A program made the translations under genes and the position numbers. DNA of 64,000 nt from Rhododendron vialii (lineage: Eukaryota > Streptophyta > Magnoliopsida > Ericales > Ericaceae). The notes below the pieces were generated by a model. It was given only the letters and a program-made list of their open reading frames with translations, was not told the DNA's origin and did no database searches. The stretch covers positions 7,420,001-7,484,000 of the forward strand of contig NC_080569.1 of the NCBI RefSeq assembly GCF_030253575.1. The letters are read 5' to 3'. Of the stretch, positions 1 through 11,500 are shown piece after piece; position 1 is the first letter of the stretch, and the number at the start of each line of letters is the position of its first letter.

Positions 1-877
1 ACAGTGGTGCCGAGCACTCCATTCGATCATTCATCTCGGTAATCGACGGTTCAGATTTTTGCCGAGCAATCTATGACTTAGATTTGTATACGCTCAAATT
101 CAATCCAAATTGCACGCGCCAAAATAAACGGCCGAATCGGATCTTGGCACCTCTCGGCACGGCAGGGAAGCAGGGATGCTGCTAAGCAGAATCTTGACTA
201 CTTGGTTGTTAACTTGTTGCGTAGTAGTAGCAGTTTGTGTCTTCTGAGCTCAGCCATGGGTACACCAAATATTTTTTACATTGTGTGCGACACATTTTGG
301 GGTCTCACACTAATAATTGAAGATATTTAAGTTATTTAACAATTTATTATATGAACTCTTGCAAAGAAATCAGTTTTGTTCTGATATTGCTAAATGCTTG
401 ATTAATTCATTTAATTTTTGTTGCTGCAAATTTAGAGACGAAAATCGATCAAATTCTTGTCGATATTCAATTGAGTTGATTTTTTCGCAATCACTCTTAA
501 AACATGTTTTGAACAAGTTAAACGATTCCGATCATTTGTATGAGAATGCAAAATGAGTTCCACACAATCTGATGTTTATTTGACGTGGAGCAAAAAGTGC
601 ATCCACAATTATTTTATTTTATTTTATTTTATTTTATGGGTACCTATCTTTTGGGTTTGGAGTACATGCTTATATCTATATCAACGTTGGATCTAACAAG
701 GAATGAGTCAACTTAAAGAAAGAAGAGAAGGTCAAAATTGTTCATTATATTTACTACGACTTGTTCCTCTTTGATTTTTTTATTTCTAATCAGAGATTAA
801 AGCTTCTCTCTGCCCTTACAAAGTATGAAAAACTTGGTCAATATAAACACCTTATTTTGTAGTAAAAGGTTTAGGAA
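1..877. other. Intergenic AT-rich DNA, no gene seen
   Basis: No convincing gene is visible on either strand. The stretch has a short ATTTT repeat near 610-635 and ends with TTTAGGAA (870-877), the left target-site duplication of the next element. Confidence 0.5.
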
Positions 878-1474
878 TAGGGCTGTCAAGTGAATCAAGT
901 TACTCGAGTTTGAGCTCTTGTTTGTTCGTTACAAACTTGTTTAGCCGGTTCCAGAAACCTTCTTAAAAAATAAGCAACTTATTTCACATTTTCAAACTCA
1001 AAAATAATATAAATAAAAAATAAATTTTCAATTTTTTTTTGCATCGTATAAAAGATCTCGATGAGATCTTTCAAACAAGATCCATATTGCATATTTTTAG
1101 ATTTTAATAAATCCATAATTTTTTAGCTTGAAATTGCATTCTTAAAAAATAAGGATTTTTTTTCCCTTTCTGGAACGGGCTAGATTGATTTGTTACATAA
1201 TCAAACAAAGCTCGAACATTTTTTTGAAGCTAGTTAAGATTTCAAGCCAAGCTTGAATAAGTTACTACTCGGCTTGTTCGGCTTATTATGTATTCCTATA
1301 AAAAAAATCCAAGCTACTTGAGATCGGCTCGTGTTTGGCTTGATTAAAACTCGTTTTAGATCGGCTCGTCTCATAAACAAGCTAAAACTTGAACATATTT
1401 CGAAACTCGTTAAATTATCAAACCAAGCTTGATCAACTAACTACTTGACTCGTTTGGCTCGTTTATCACCCCTA
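878..1474. mobile_element. Non-autonomous hAT-like element with nested MITE
   Basis: The element begins TAGGGCTGTCAA and ends in a sequence whose complement reads TAGGGGTGATAA, so the ends are imperfect inverted repeats of the TAGGG/CAGGG type common in hAT elements. It is flanked by the 8-bp direct repeat TTTAGGAA (870-877 and 1475-1482), the hAT target-site size. The interior is rich in degenerate gagctcg/aagcttg motifs and carries no coding sequence. A separate MITE sits inside it at 944-1180, so it is the older of the two insertions. Confidence 0.75.
944..1180. mobile_element. MITE with GCC(G/C)GTTCC ends (family X, copy 1)
   Basis: A 237-bp element with inverted ends GCCGGTTCCAGAAAC / GCCCGTTCCAGAAAG and TA on both sides. 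It lies inside the hAT-like element. Near-identical or related copies occur at 58183-58423, 12285-12534 and about 46544-46782. Its centre holds the motif CAAACAAGATCCATATTG. The ends resemble Tourist-type ends, but the flanks look like TA rather than TWA, so I leave the superfamily open. Confidence 0.7.
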
Positions 1475-1832
1475 TTTAGGAACTAAATTGACCTAACCCT
1501 GTTTTATAAGCCAAAACCAATATACCAAAACAGAAGCAAAGGGCAAAGAAGGTTAGTGCCTCAGTGGTACATTAGGTTGTGGGAAGGAAGAGGAATAGCA
1601 AAGAATTTTTTTCCTCCCAGAGTCCACAAACACATGGGTCCAGTACTGTATTTGGCGATGAAAAATTTGATGACGGACGATCAAATAGTGTTCAACGGTG
1701 AAGATTGTGATGGAGAAAAAAAGTCCATTTGGGTTGGCCATTGTGGGGCACTTTCAGCACATCAAGACACATCGGATTGCAATATCAGACTCCGTATTGG
1801 GTAAGTGGCGGGACCGGTGAAAGCAACCAAAG

Positions 1833-3165
1833 GAGGGCTGCTTTTCCCCCCCCCCCCTGACACCCCACCCCCCCCGGCCCCACACCCCATTTCCCATATT
1901 ACCCCCTCCCCTCCCCCCATTTTACTTCTCCTGCCCCTCCCTCCTCCCATTTACTTTTTTTTTTCTCTCTTCTTCTCCTGCTTCCCCCCTCCGTCCATTT
2001 ACTTTTCTTTTTCTTTTTCCCTCTTTATTTTCTTTTTGTTTCTTTTCGGCTGGATTTTTTTTTTTCGTTTTTTTTCTCTTTATTTCCTTTTATTCCTTCC
2101 ACTTTGAATCTTTTTTTTTTCAATTATTTTCTTTATTTGTTTCTTTTCCCATTTACCTCCCTTCTTTTTTTTTTTTGGTTAACTCAAATTCTATTTTCAA
2201 TTAAGATTACAATTAGTGTTCGGGAACTAATTACGAAATGTATTTTGCAAACGACATACTAATCCAAAATACAAATGTTATATTTAGGATTACTTTTTTT
2301 TAACTATAGTACAATTTAATAAATTTGTTAACTATTATTTAGCATAAATCCTCTTAACTGATTCAGTAGTATGTTGCTTCAAATCACGTCTCTACTCCAT
2401 AGGATTGCAAATGGCTGGTTTCTATTTTTTTTATAACTAAAACGGAAACGTTTTAGGGGCTTCGTAGGGGCTACTGTGCCAATGAGGGCAGTTGAGCCCC
2501 CCGGGTCCCACCTATTTTTTCATTTATTTTTTTATTTAATTACTTATACCTTATTTATTTAATTTCTATAAATACACCATTTGTATATTTAAAAATATAA
2601 TTCAAGAATTGAGTGTTTTAATTTTCAATTCAGTTAAATCAGAGCAAAGATCGTTTTTATTATTATTTTATTTTAAATGGTCATAATGAATTTTTTGGTT
2701 TAAGGCCTTTCAACAAATACCCTAAAACTCATTATTTAGTTTCAAAACTCTCTTAGGGTGTCCATTGAAAGGCCTTGGAGCCAAAAATTTACTAGATCCA
2801 TTTAGGATGAAATGATCAGAAAAATAACAACTTTGCACCGGTTCAAACGGATTGAAAATTGAAACACTTATTTTAGTAACTATATTTTTTAATCTATAAA
2901 GGTCAAAAAAATAAAAATAAAACAGTCGGATAAACATGATCAATTAAAACACTTTTTTTTTCTCTCAATTACTTTACAAAGCCTAAAATTAGACTTGAAC
3001 CTATTATTAAAGAGAGAAAAAAATTCAAACTGGAAAGAACGAAAAGGAAATAAAATGAAAAAAAAAAAGAAACTGAAAAAAAAATGAAAAAAAAAAAACG
3101 AAACTGAAACTGAAAAGAAAAAGAAAAAAAAAAAAACCAAACGGTAAAGAAAAAAAGAAAGAAAG

Positions 3166-3211
<46 letters not shown>

Positions 3212-3285
3212 AGGGGGGTAGAATGGGAAAAGGGAGGTGGGGCCGGGGGGGGGTGTGTCCGGGGGGGGGGGGAATAGCAATTTTC
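1833..3285. mobile_element. Non-autonomous Mutator-like element, 9-bp TSD
   Basis: The element is flanked by the 9-bp direct repeat CAACCAAAG (1824-1832 and 3286-3294). The empty site in copy B of the duplication reads CAACCCAAG near 58485. The ends are inverted: GAGGGCTGCTTTTCCCC at the left, and GAAAATTGCTATTCCCC as the complement of the right end. They run into long complementary C-rich/pyrimidine (left) and G-rich/purine (right) arms of 100 bp or more, including a (GA)n run near 3174-3207. No transposase is present; the open frames in the arms are low-complexity artefacts. Part of the interior (about 2790-2910) matches the repeat unit inside the foldback at 47226-48162. Confidence 0.85.
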
Positions 3286-3294
3286 CAACCAAAG

Positions 3295-6200
3295 ACTTGG
3301 GTCCTTCAGCTAAAAAAGTTATTTGGTTTATTTTTTTGTTTTTATTCTTTTTTGGTTTTTACATTTGTTAGTGTTTTGTCATTTTTTTTAGGATTATTGT
3401 TTCGTCGTGACGAGAGAAATCTAAAAAGTAAAAAATTACAACAAAAATCCATTTTTTTTGAATAAGACAAAAATAAGCTAATAAGTCAATTTTTTCTTCT
3501 TTATTCAAAAAAAAATTGGATTTCGATTGTAATTTATTATTTTTTAGATTTCTCTTGTCATGACGAAACAATAATCTTCAAAAAATTGACGAAAAACTAA
3601 CAAATGTGAAAATTTTGACTAAGGACAAAAAAATAAGCCAAATAACTTTTTTAGCCGAATGACCCCTAACAGTAGCGGACGCTAGATTCTTAGGCCCTGC
3701 TAATTTTTGTTGTTGAACAATTTGTGCCAAAATTAAATGCTGTTTATATTATTCAATAAGTTTTGGCATTTTAACACTCTGTTCACACTAATTAACAAAT
3801 TTTGACATTTTAGCATCTTGTTCACACTAATCAATAACTTATTCACACTATTTCACTCACAATCAACAACAAATATTGCTATTGTTCACACTAATTAACA
3901 ACTTATTGATTAGCGTGAATAACTTATAACTAATAATCAACAACTTATTCACATCCCCTTATTCATTAGTGTGAACGAGGCCGGGACCAAATCACATGTA
4001 TCTGTGTATTAATAGCAAAATATCGTCCTTACATAATGGAAACAATATTTTGAGGGGACTTTTCATCATAATTTTCACAAACACGTACAATCTAAAAATA
4101 TACTAGAAATAATGATATACTAATTGAGAGGTGTGCGGGGACCCGTGCCCCTGCTTGCATCCCCTTGGTCTGCCCCTAAAGACGAATGGTCAAAAGTTCA
4201 AAAGAACGAACGAGGGGTTGGTTCAGTGACCGTAAACTTGGACTTATAGTTGGACAAGACTCAAATTCAAATTCTCATATTGGGGCTAAACATGCTCTTA
4301 ACACCGTCCGTACGTGATAGGACCTTAACTTCCGTTCCGACATAGGTGCGGTAGATCCCTAGAGATAGTGTAATATTGTTTGATTAGCACTGCACTATGA
4401 GCGGACGGACGGCCCAATTGAATGCAATGGGAAAAAGCCGGAATATAAATGGTGCCGTTTTGGTGTCATTTTCTTACTTGTCACACAACTCCACTATCAA
4501 AAAGGGAAATACTTAATACTAGTACTTGTCAATTTCCATATGTTCTATCCATTATCTCGTCCTTTTTTTTTTTTGGTGTCAAGATCAAAGAAAGAGATTA
4601 TACTAATATAAGTCGTAAAAAAATGACTTAGATAATTGAGTTAATATTAAAAATATATTGACTAGAAATATATAAAACTATTCCACTAAAACAAAAAGGA
4701 GGCACAAATACAAGTATGCGGATAAAAGTATTTTTTTATAAACTATTTAATACAATACTTAATTCTGTTATGGGATTGATCCAAACTCTTTTTAAAAATT
4801 CTAATGAAATCCTGACTCTATAGCTTTTTGATGGTGGGGCAAGTAATGTTTCGCTTTTTGATGGTGGGGCAAGTAAGGGGAAGAGGGGAAATCTGTCTTT
4901 ATAGGAAATTTTGATTTTTGGGTTGGAGCAGTGTATTCTAGTGACAGTCAATCAATTTGATAATCCACCATGCCTAATGTGTCTGAAGAAGAAGAGCAAA
5001 GGAAATGAAACATGCCCAAAAGTAAACCAACCTCTTGGACTACTACGAAAAATACCATCGGATTTCAAAGTAGTACGATCTAATTCAAAAATTTCATTCA
5101 ATTAAGCACGTCTAGCGTATTTTTTCACAGTAGCGGGGTCACCTTAACACAGTTAAATGTCATTAAGATATGCACAAGGAGCATTGGATTTTTAATAGCT
5201 CGACAGTTAGGAGTGTGCAAGTCGTTTAAGCGCACCATAACTAATTTCCTTTTCGGTCCGATCAAAAGACTGGCCATCTCTGCTGATATTGGAGGATTCA
5301 CTAAAAACTACTAGTACTTTCTTGCATTTTAACTCCAGAAATCGAATCCTAATCAATCGTATTAATGTGAACCATCCGGACCAACCCGGGGGTTTCATTG
5401 GATTTCACTTTAAAATGAGGCAAAGCTGGGATGGACCCTTTTTGACTAAGCTTTAGTTCGGTTGCCGGCCTATGGACCATGGTTGTTTTGTTGTTTCTGA
5501 AATTCAAAACACCTTCTAGTTGTTGTTGTTGTTTTTTGTTTTTTTTTTTAACTTACTTGAAGCAAAAAATATGTTTTTTTGAAAAGCAAAATAAATTCAT
5601 TAGTCTCTGAATTTGTTACAAAAATTAATAGGAATAAGGAATAATGGCATTAAACCCCTAACACGAGACCCAAATGATCTACAAAGTTACGAGTAATCCT
5701 ATGTCTATCCGAGACCCAATCCTCACTTGAAGGCAACATAAATTTTCATTCCAACCTGGAGAGAATTCAAATGTTTCTTTCATAATTCTTTATAGCGAAG
5801 ATCCGCACTTGAAGGCTTGAGGCTCTAGCGGAAGCGGGGATTGTCGTGAGCAATCACAGCAGCGTGCAGTTGTACCCATTTCACTGTCTGTTTCGGCAAT
5901 CAATGGTCTAGATTTAAAAAAAAAAAAACTCTTCTAGGGACGAATTTTTATTAAATCCGAACCGCCAAAATACTGTTGGACGGTGAGATCGAGGCGCTGC
6001 TGCACGTTGCTGTGATTTGCTTATAGCCCCCGCTCCCGGCACTAACCAGTCTGTGATTTCTGTCCCTTCTATTTTTCCCCCCTCCCTGTAGGTTAATGGT
6101 TTTGTAATCTTGTTGCCTGAAATTATATTTTTTTGACAGGTTTTTTTTGCGTCTTGTTTAATTGGGATGAATAGCTCTATAGCAGATCACTTTGAGTTGG

Positions 6201-6500
6201 GCCGGGCTCGATCAGCCACACCTTCCTTCAATACACGGTGCACATTCCGTCTGGCCCAGCCCGCCCGCGTTCACAAAGACTACACAGGGGACACGTTTGT
6301 GGAGACGGGAGAAACTTTATTCACACGAGACTCCGAGAACAATCTGGGTTATTCACGGAACGGCGCAATTTTCAGTCATTCATTCATGCAAATAATGACT
6401 GAAATTTATTTTCAATTTTGATCGGTTGCAAATAATTGCTACCGGTCTTAATTGATTTTCAATTCGAACCATCCAAAAATAATTTAGACGCACGTGAATG
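3295..6500. other. Duplicated spacer upstream of the small Hsp gene
   Basis: This gene-free spacer is shared with copy B (58485-61970). It has short open frames near 4911-5105 and 6167-6421 that also stay open in copy B, but they resemble no family I know. Around 4210-4370 lies a tRNA-like stretch (GGTTCAGTGACC, then GACTCAAATTC) that may be an old SINE; its counterpart is near 59680-59820. Confidence 0.5.
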
Positions 6501-6599
6501 ATCTATCCGTAGAGCCTTCTTTGCGAAATGATCGCAATAAGATTTTCCGTTGGAGAGGAGACAAAAGCGGTAACCGATACCATACATCTCGCACGTACT

Positions 6600-6700
6600 A
6601 GAAACTTCGTCAGCCAACACTTCACACTTCTCCGCATCGATTCGATAATCCCCGAAGGTACTAGAATTCTCCTTTTACTTCTCATACATAAATACCCAAC
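6600..6700 (+). promoter_or_regulatory. Heat-shock element and TATA box of small Hsp copy A
   Basis: AGAAACTTCG at 6600-6609 is a perfect nGAAnnTTCn pair, the binding pattern of heat-shock factors. More GAA/TTC half-sites follow at 6653-6670. A TATA-like CATAAATA lies at 6687-6694, about 125 bp before the ATG. This order is the usual promoter plan of heat-induced small Hsp genes. Confidence 0.7.
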
Positions 6701-6817
6701 ACGTCACTCCTCTCTCCTCACTTCATCATCAACCAACAACAAATCAAAGCAATCGTTCCAGCGTCCAACATTCTCGCCATCCAAACCCTCAACCAATCCC
6801 ACACCAAAACCAAAAAA

Positions 6818-7294
6818 ATGTCTCTAATCCCAAGCTTCTTCGGCAACCGACGAGGCAACAGCGCTAACAGCAGCATCTTCGATCCCTTCCCCCTCGACGT
6901 CTGGGACCCATTCCGGACCTTTCCCCAATTCCCCGAACTCTCCCGCGAGAACTCGGCGTTCGTGACCACGCGCGTCGACTGGAAGGAGACCCCGGAGGCG
7001 CACGTGTTCAAGGCGGACCTGCCGGGGCTGAAGAAGGAGGAGGTGAAGGTGGAGGTCGAGGACGACAGGGTGTTGCAGATCAGCGGGGAGAGGAGCGTGG
7101 AGAAGGAGGAGAAGGATGAGGCGTGGCACCGGGTGGAGAGGAGCAGCGGGAAGTTCGTGAGGCGGTTCAGGCTGCCGGAGAACGCGAAGATGGATCAGGT
7201 AAAGGCGGCGATGGAGAACGGGGTTCTGACCGTGACGGTTCCGAAGGAGGAGGTGAAGAAGCCCGATGGTAAAAGTATTGAGATCTCCGGTTAG
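6818..7294 (+). CDS. Class I cytosolic small heat-shock protein (copy A)
   Basis: The 158-residue product is an ATP-independent chaperone subunit that would assemble into oligomers and hold unfolding proteins during heat stress. The N-terminus [12 protein letters not shown] followed by [12 protein letters not shown] is the class I (CI) signature. The alpha-crystallin domain spans about residues 50-142, and the tail ends in IEISG, containing the I-x-I motif that docks onto neighbouring subunits. The length is normal for Hsp17-18 class I proteins and there is no intron, as is usual. The ATG follows a CAAAAAA context; the next Met is far inside the domain. An HSE and TATA box lie upstream. Copy B differs in protein only at residue 151 (Gly here, Val there). 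Confidence 0.96.
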   Translation: MSLIPSFFGNRRGNSANSSIFDPFPLDVWDPFRTFPQFPELSRENSAFVTTRVDWKETPEAHVFKADLPGLKKEEVKVEVEDDRVLQISGERSVEKEEKDEAWHRVERSSGKFVRRFRLPENAKMDQVKAAMENGVLTVTVPKEEVKKPDGKSIEISG

Positions 7295-8657
7295 AGCTTG
7301 GTCCATGTCAATTCTCTTTCAAGATGCCTGAGTCAGTAGTATTATATTAGTAGTAGTATATAGATATGATGTGAATTGTAGTGTGTGACTGTGTGGGTCG
7401 GTTCGGGCTTTGTATTTTCTGTTTCAGAGTCTTAAAGTCCTGTTTTGGGTGTAGTAAAGGTTCTAATTGAAATATGTGATGAGAATTTGAGTGTTCCTGC
7501 TAACTTGTGGCTTGCCTTGTCTGCTTCATCTATCAAGCAAATATTAGTAGATGATTTATGAACATTGGTAAATAGGTAGTATTTCCTTTCCTTTGATGAT
7601 TGCCCGAGAGAAGTTTTTGGGTGTCGGGTGGGTAATACACACGTGGTACCAGTGATCAAAACGTATTGAGATAAAGAATGTGCAAAGGCCGAATAACTGA
7701 AGAGAGGAAGTTTCAAAAACTTACATAGGATAATATAATTTCATGTTCGTTTGGGGAATTCAAAATTTCTGTATTCAATAAATTTTCTCTGTTTGATTCT
7801 CTCTCTATTCATTTCTCTTCATTCATTACTCTAAAAATCTCCCTTAAAATCCAAAACCAACAGGGAGAAGCCCTGAGTGTAACTATTTCGCACCACTTGA
7901 TATGCTCGTTATCATGCTCTGTTACTTGGGCTGTGCGGATCATAATTGGTCGCAATTTCGTTAATTCAGTAATTGAAGAAAAGAGGAATCCAAATTGAGA
8001 AACAGATAAAGAACAATAATAAGTCTAAGTACACTACATCAAATTATTACACCATCTATTATATTTTTTGTAGGGCTTATTCTGAATTTCACAAAATATA
8101 GAAAAGTGCCTATATATTTTAAAATAATATTTATGGGGTACTGTAAAAATCAGCTCTCTAGCGAGAGGAGTGAGATCACTCTCTAGAACTCTCTGTCTAT
8201 GGTCGGATAAATTGTACAACACACCGTAAGGTATATTTATGCCACCCTTTTGTGAAATTATACGTTCAAAGGAATTCGAAGAATTTAACCCAATATCAAA
8301 TATGTGATCGCCTTAGATAATTTTATACAATTCTTCTATCTGGTTGAAAAAAACCGAGTCATGAAGGACCTTTGTATACATACAAACTCATGCTTTGCGA
8401 GTTTGCAACCCATTCGAACTCGCAATCATCGCAGATAGTAGATAGTTGTTGATATAGGGACTGATCAATTTAGATAGATAGCAGATAGCACACAATATTT
8501 GAAGATAAAAAACACGATTTTTAGTAGTATCTAATAATACTGCATAAATTCAACTCCAATGGTAGGGTTGCCGTAGAACTAATTAGAAGATGAAGGAAAC
8601 TTAAATCATAATAAGAAAAGCCCTAGTTGTCTTCACTGGTACTTCTGCAGCACAGTG
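7295..8657. other. 3' flank of small Hsp copy A, no gene seen
   Basis: The Hsp 3' UTR and spacer are shared with copy B (62763-64000). The end of copy A homology that can be tested is at 8547. No coding exon is seen on either strand. Confidence 0.5.
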
Positions 8658-10858
8658 CTATGTCTCTTCATTCCTGCAACACCAATTAATTAAACATCAA
8701 TCTTGCTCACAAAAAAGAAAAAAGAAAAGGCAAGAGATATTACAATATCCTTTGCCTTTTTTTTTTTTCCCTTCGCACAAGTTCTACGTACAAAAGCTTT
8801 ACATAGAATATATTATATACAAAAAGAAAAATCCGCAAGGGAAGGGAAAATAATAGGAAATTCAGTGAAACTTTTTCTTTTTTCTTTTTTTCAATTCACG
8901 CTTTCATTGGCTCCATGTACCGGTTCTCGATTATTACTAATTTCCTCACTATCGATTCTTTCTGATCGGCAAAAAATTAAACTTTTATTAGAACTTAGGC
9001 AGCCAAACTCTAGATACAAAGAAAACTTAAATCACAGAGAAGGCCAAAAAAGAAAAAGAAAAGAAAGAAAAACATACATCTCTAATATATAAGAAATTGA
9101 ATGAAGCCTCAAATACAGTCTTTTAAGGAGTAGCTAATTAACCTTGCATTTCAAGAATTTTCAATTCACAGGGAAATGGGTATTGTTTTTCATTTACAGT
9201 AGTAAATTAATTTAACAGAAAACATGCATTGGTTAACTGAAAATGTGTACTTACAATGTTGATGCGCACCCAGACATTGACCCCCGGGTTGGCGAATTAC
9301 TGATGCGGACCGTTCCTAGCCCACTTTTATAATTTGAAGGCATTAGAAATTAATGAAACAAATAATGCAAGACGCATAATTTGTACTTAATTATTGATAA
9401 CGCATAATATATAAATACATCAGCTGATTTAAAGAACACTTACATTTTTTGAAGCGGTGCTAAAAGCATCTGCATGTGATATCCCAGGATTAGCATCTTT
9501 GATGCGCTTCGTCTCCTCCCTATCATGGCAAACATACATACATACAGAACACTTCATGATATATGATGCAAAATTTAGTGATATATAATATATGTAAAAA
9601 TAACAATTGGGTTTCGCTAAATACTAGTAGCATTTTAAATAGCGGGATATAGAAAACCTAATCGGTCATAAGGAATAGCGGGATATAGCAAACCTAATCG
9701 GTCATAAGGAATTTAGCATACTCCTTTTGTCACAAATATTTGCTCTTATATTGTTAATCCGGAATGAATTTCCAAGTGGAAAGATCAAAACAAAAATTTT
9801 GCTACTTTCCAAAGCTAGCCATATATTCGAAATTGAAAAGAAATGGGAGAAAATTAGGAAATTGTATTATTAATTTGCATGTCCCAAGAGATCAAGTTGG
9901 AATTCTTATAGAAGGATGAAAGAAAGGAGGAATAACTTCCCTAGAACCATACTTTTCATTTTAAGTCTAGCCATAGATAAGCATATATCAATATGCATGT
10001 GATCGATCATGATATACATATAATAATCTCACTGGGAATGCTACTTAAAATTTCTCTCTTTACTTAGGAAAGGATGAAATAGAAAAAAAACTGAAAGACA
10101 GTAAAGAGAAGGAAGAAGGTAGTATAAATTGGTGGTTGGATTAATGAAGAAACAAAAATCAGTAGTGGGTAGGGGTGCATGAAATAAAATAAATCTGAAT
10201 TGAAAAACAAGAAGGGTAGTTAAATTTCTAGAAAATTAATATAGGTAAATTTACGTGGAATTATATTCTTACCTGACGAAATCATTGTATTTGATTGTAG
10301 GCCTGTGGTTTATCTCAGGAGCTGCGAAACAATTAATCCGAAAAATCCCATATCTCATGAGAACAATGATCGGTCTGGATCATTAATTTACTGATCAAAT
10401 AGTAATCAAAAGAAACGGAGGGAAATATCGATAAACGTACGCTTCACAGTAAAGTGTTCTTGGGGAGGCGGCGGCTGCTGCGTTGATGCGGATGAGGTTG
10501 ATGATGAAGACTGCCCCGTCTGGAATGTAGACCAAAAAAAATCTCCTTGGTTGAATTCTTTCTATTTAAGAGATATGGAAATATGGAATACAAGGAGATC
10601 AAAAAAAGAGGAGGCTGCAATCTGCAGAGTTTTCTGTTTTCTTTCTTATTTTTGGGTCAAGTGAGTGTTTTGGTATATAACCATTGTGATTGATACTCCG
10701 AGTCAAGTGAGAGTTGACTCTACTTTGAAGCTAAAACAGTTTTAAAATGAAAGCTGATAGTTCTAAATTTTGATTTTTCTGAATGGAATCTAAAAATGTT
10801 GATAAATATATACCCCTACTCCAAAATATGAGCGTGGTAATTGTATTAAATTCAAGTA

Positions 10859-11097
10859 CTCTCTCCGTCTCATAATGTTTGGCATTTTCAGGAATACGTG
10901 TTATTTTTAAATTGCATATATCTTTTAATCCATAATATTTTAGGCGATTTTTTGAATTTTGTTTAATAGAACAAATTAAACTCTATCAAACAAGACCCAT
11001 ATTGCTTATAAAAATACTATTGTGGATTAAAAGATATAGTTAATTTTTTCATAAAGCTGGAATAGTGAAAGTGTCAAATTTTATGGCACGGAGGGAG
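10859..11097. mobile_element. Stowaway-like MITE
   Basis: This 239-bp element has inverted ends CTCTCTCCGTCTCATAA / CTCCCTCCGTGCCATAA and TA on both sides (10857-10858, 11098-11099), as in Stowaway (Tc1/mariner) MITEs. It lies in the intron between the zinc-finger piece and the linker exon of the YABBY remnant. It contains a version of the AAACAAGA(C/T)CCATATTG motif also seen in the family X MITEs. Confidence 0.85.
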
Positions 11098-11179
11098 TAC
11101 CTTTTACTTAATTGCGAGTAATTATATAGAGTGGACTTCCAACGGAAGTAGAAGAGATTTGGGTAGGGTTCTCCTCTCC

Positions 11180-11500
11180 AGGGCGGTACCGGTATTTATC
11201 TTGCGATTCAGGGCACTGGTTGCTTCGGGCCACCCAGAGGTTTATGCCTTATGGGTGGGTCTAATTATTGGTTCTACTGTAAAATAGTTCCTTCGTCACC
11301 AAAAAGAATAAAATATACATTCCTAAATTTGGCAGGGTTCGACTCCTCTTCAAGACGATACCAAGCTCTATTTGGAAGTCAAGGCGGTGGTTACTTTGGG
11401 TTGCCCAGAAATTTATGCCCAATGGATGGATCCAATTAGTGGCCCTAACCTGGGATGGTTCATTCGTCACCAAAAAGAATAGAATGTACATACATAAATT
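11180..11500 (+). repeat. Two tandem SINE-like repeat copies
   Basis: Two related units (about 11180-11320 and 11335-11500) each run from a GC-richer stretch through GG(G/-)CCACCCAGAGG or TTGCCCAGAAATT and 'TTATGCC' to the shared end CGTCACCAAAAAGAATA. The second unit has GGGTTCGACTCCTC, a good RNA polymerase III B-box. This suggests a tRNA-derived SINE, though no clean A-box or target duplication was found. Confidence 0.45.

Larger units (their letters stand above)
1790..8547. repeat. Segmental duplication, copy A (small Hsp-bearing)
   Basis: From about 1790 this segment matches the segment that starts at about 58450, in the same orientation. The match continues until the window ends (8547 aligns with 64000). 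The offset is about 55.47 kb at the Hsp gene. Spacer identity looks like roughly 93-96 percent by eye, with many small indels. Copy A has an extra 1453-bp Mutator-like insertion (1833-3285). It lacks the Stowaway-like MITE present in copy B. The true right boundary cannot be seen. Confidence 0.9.

Noticed and set aside
1805-2107. Pro/Phe-rich open frames in the C- and T-rich arm (and 2969-3292 on the minus strand)
   Set aside because: Low-complexity frames inside the inverted repeats of a transposon; no codon structure or family similarity.
4911-5105. Short open frame that is also open in copy B (60283-60552)
   Set aside because: Conservation follows from the recent duplication; start and length differ between copies and no motif is recognised.
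6167-6421. 84-codon frame upstream of the small Hsp gene, also open in copy B (61599-61889)
   Set aside because: Differences between copies do not favour silent sites by eye, and it lies in the Hsp upstream spacer. No known domain.
6824-7306. 160-residue minus-strand frame opposite the small Hsp gene
   Set aside because: Shadow of the GC-rich Hsp coding sequence; the repeated Leu/His/Arg composition is typical of an antisense frame.
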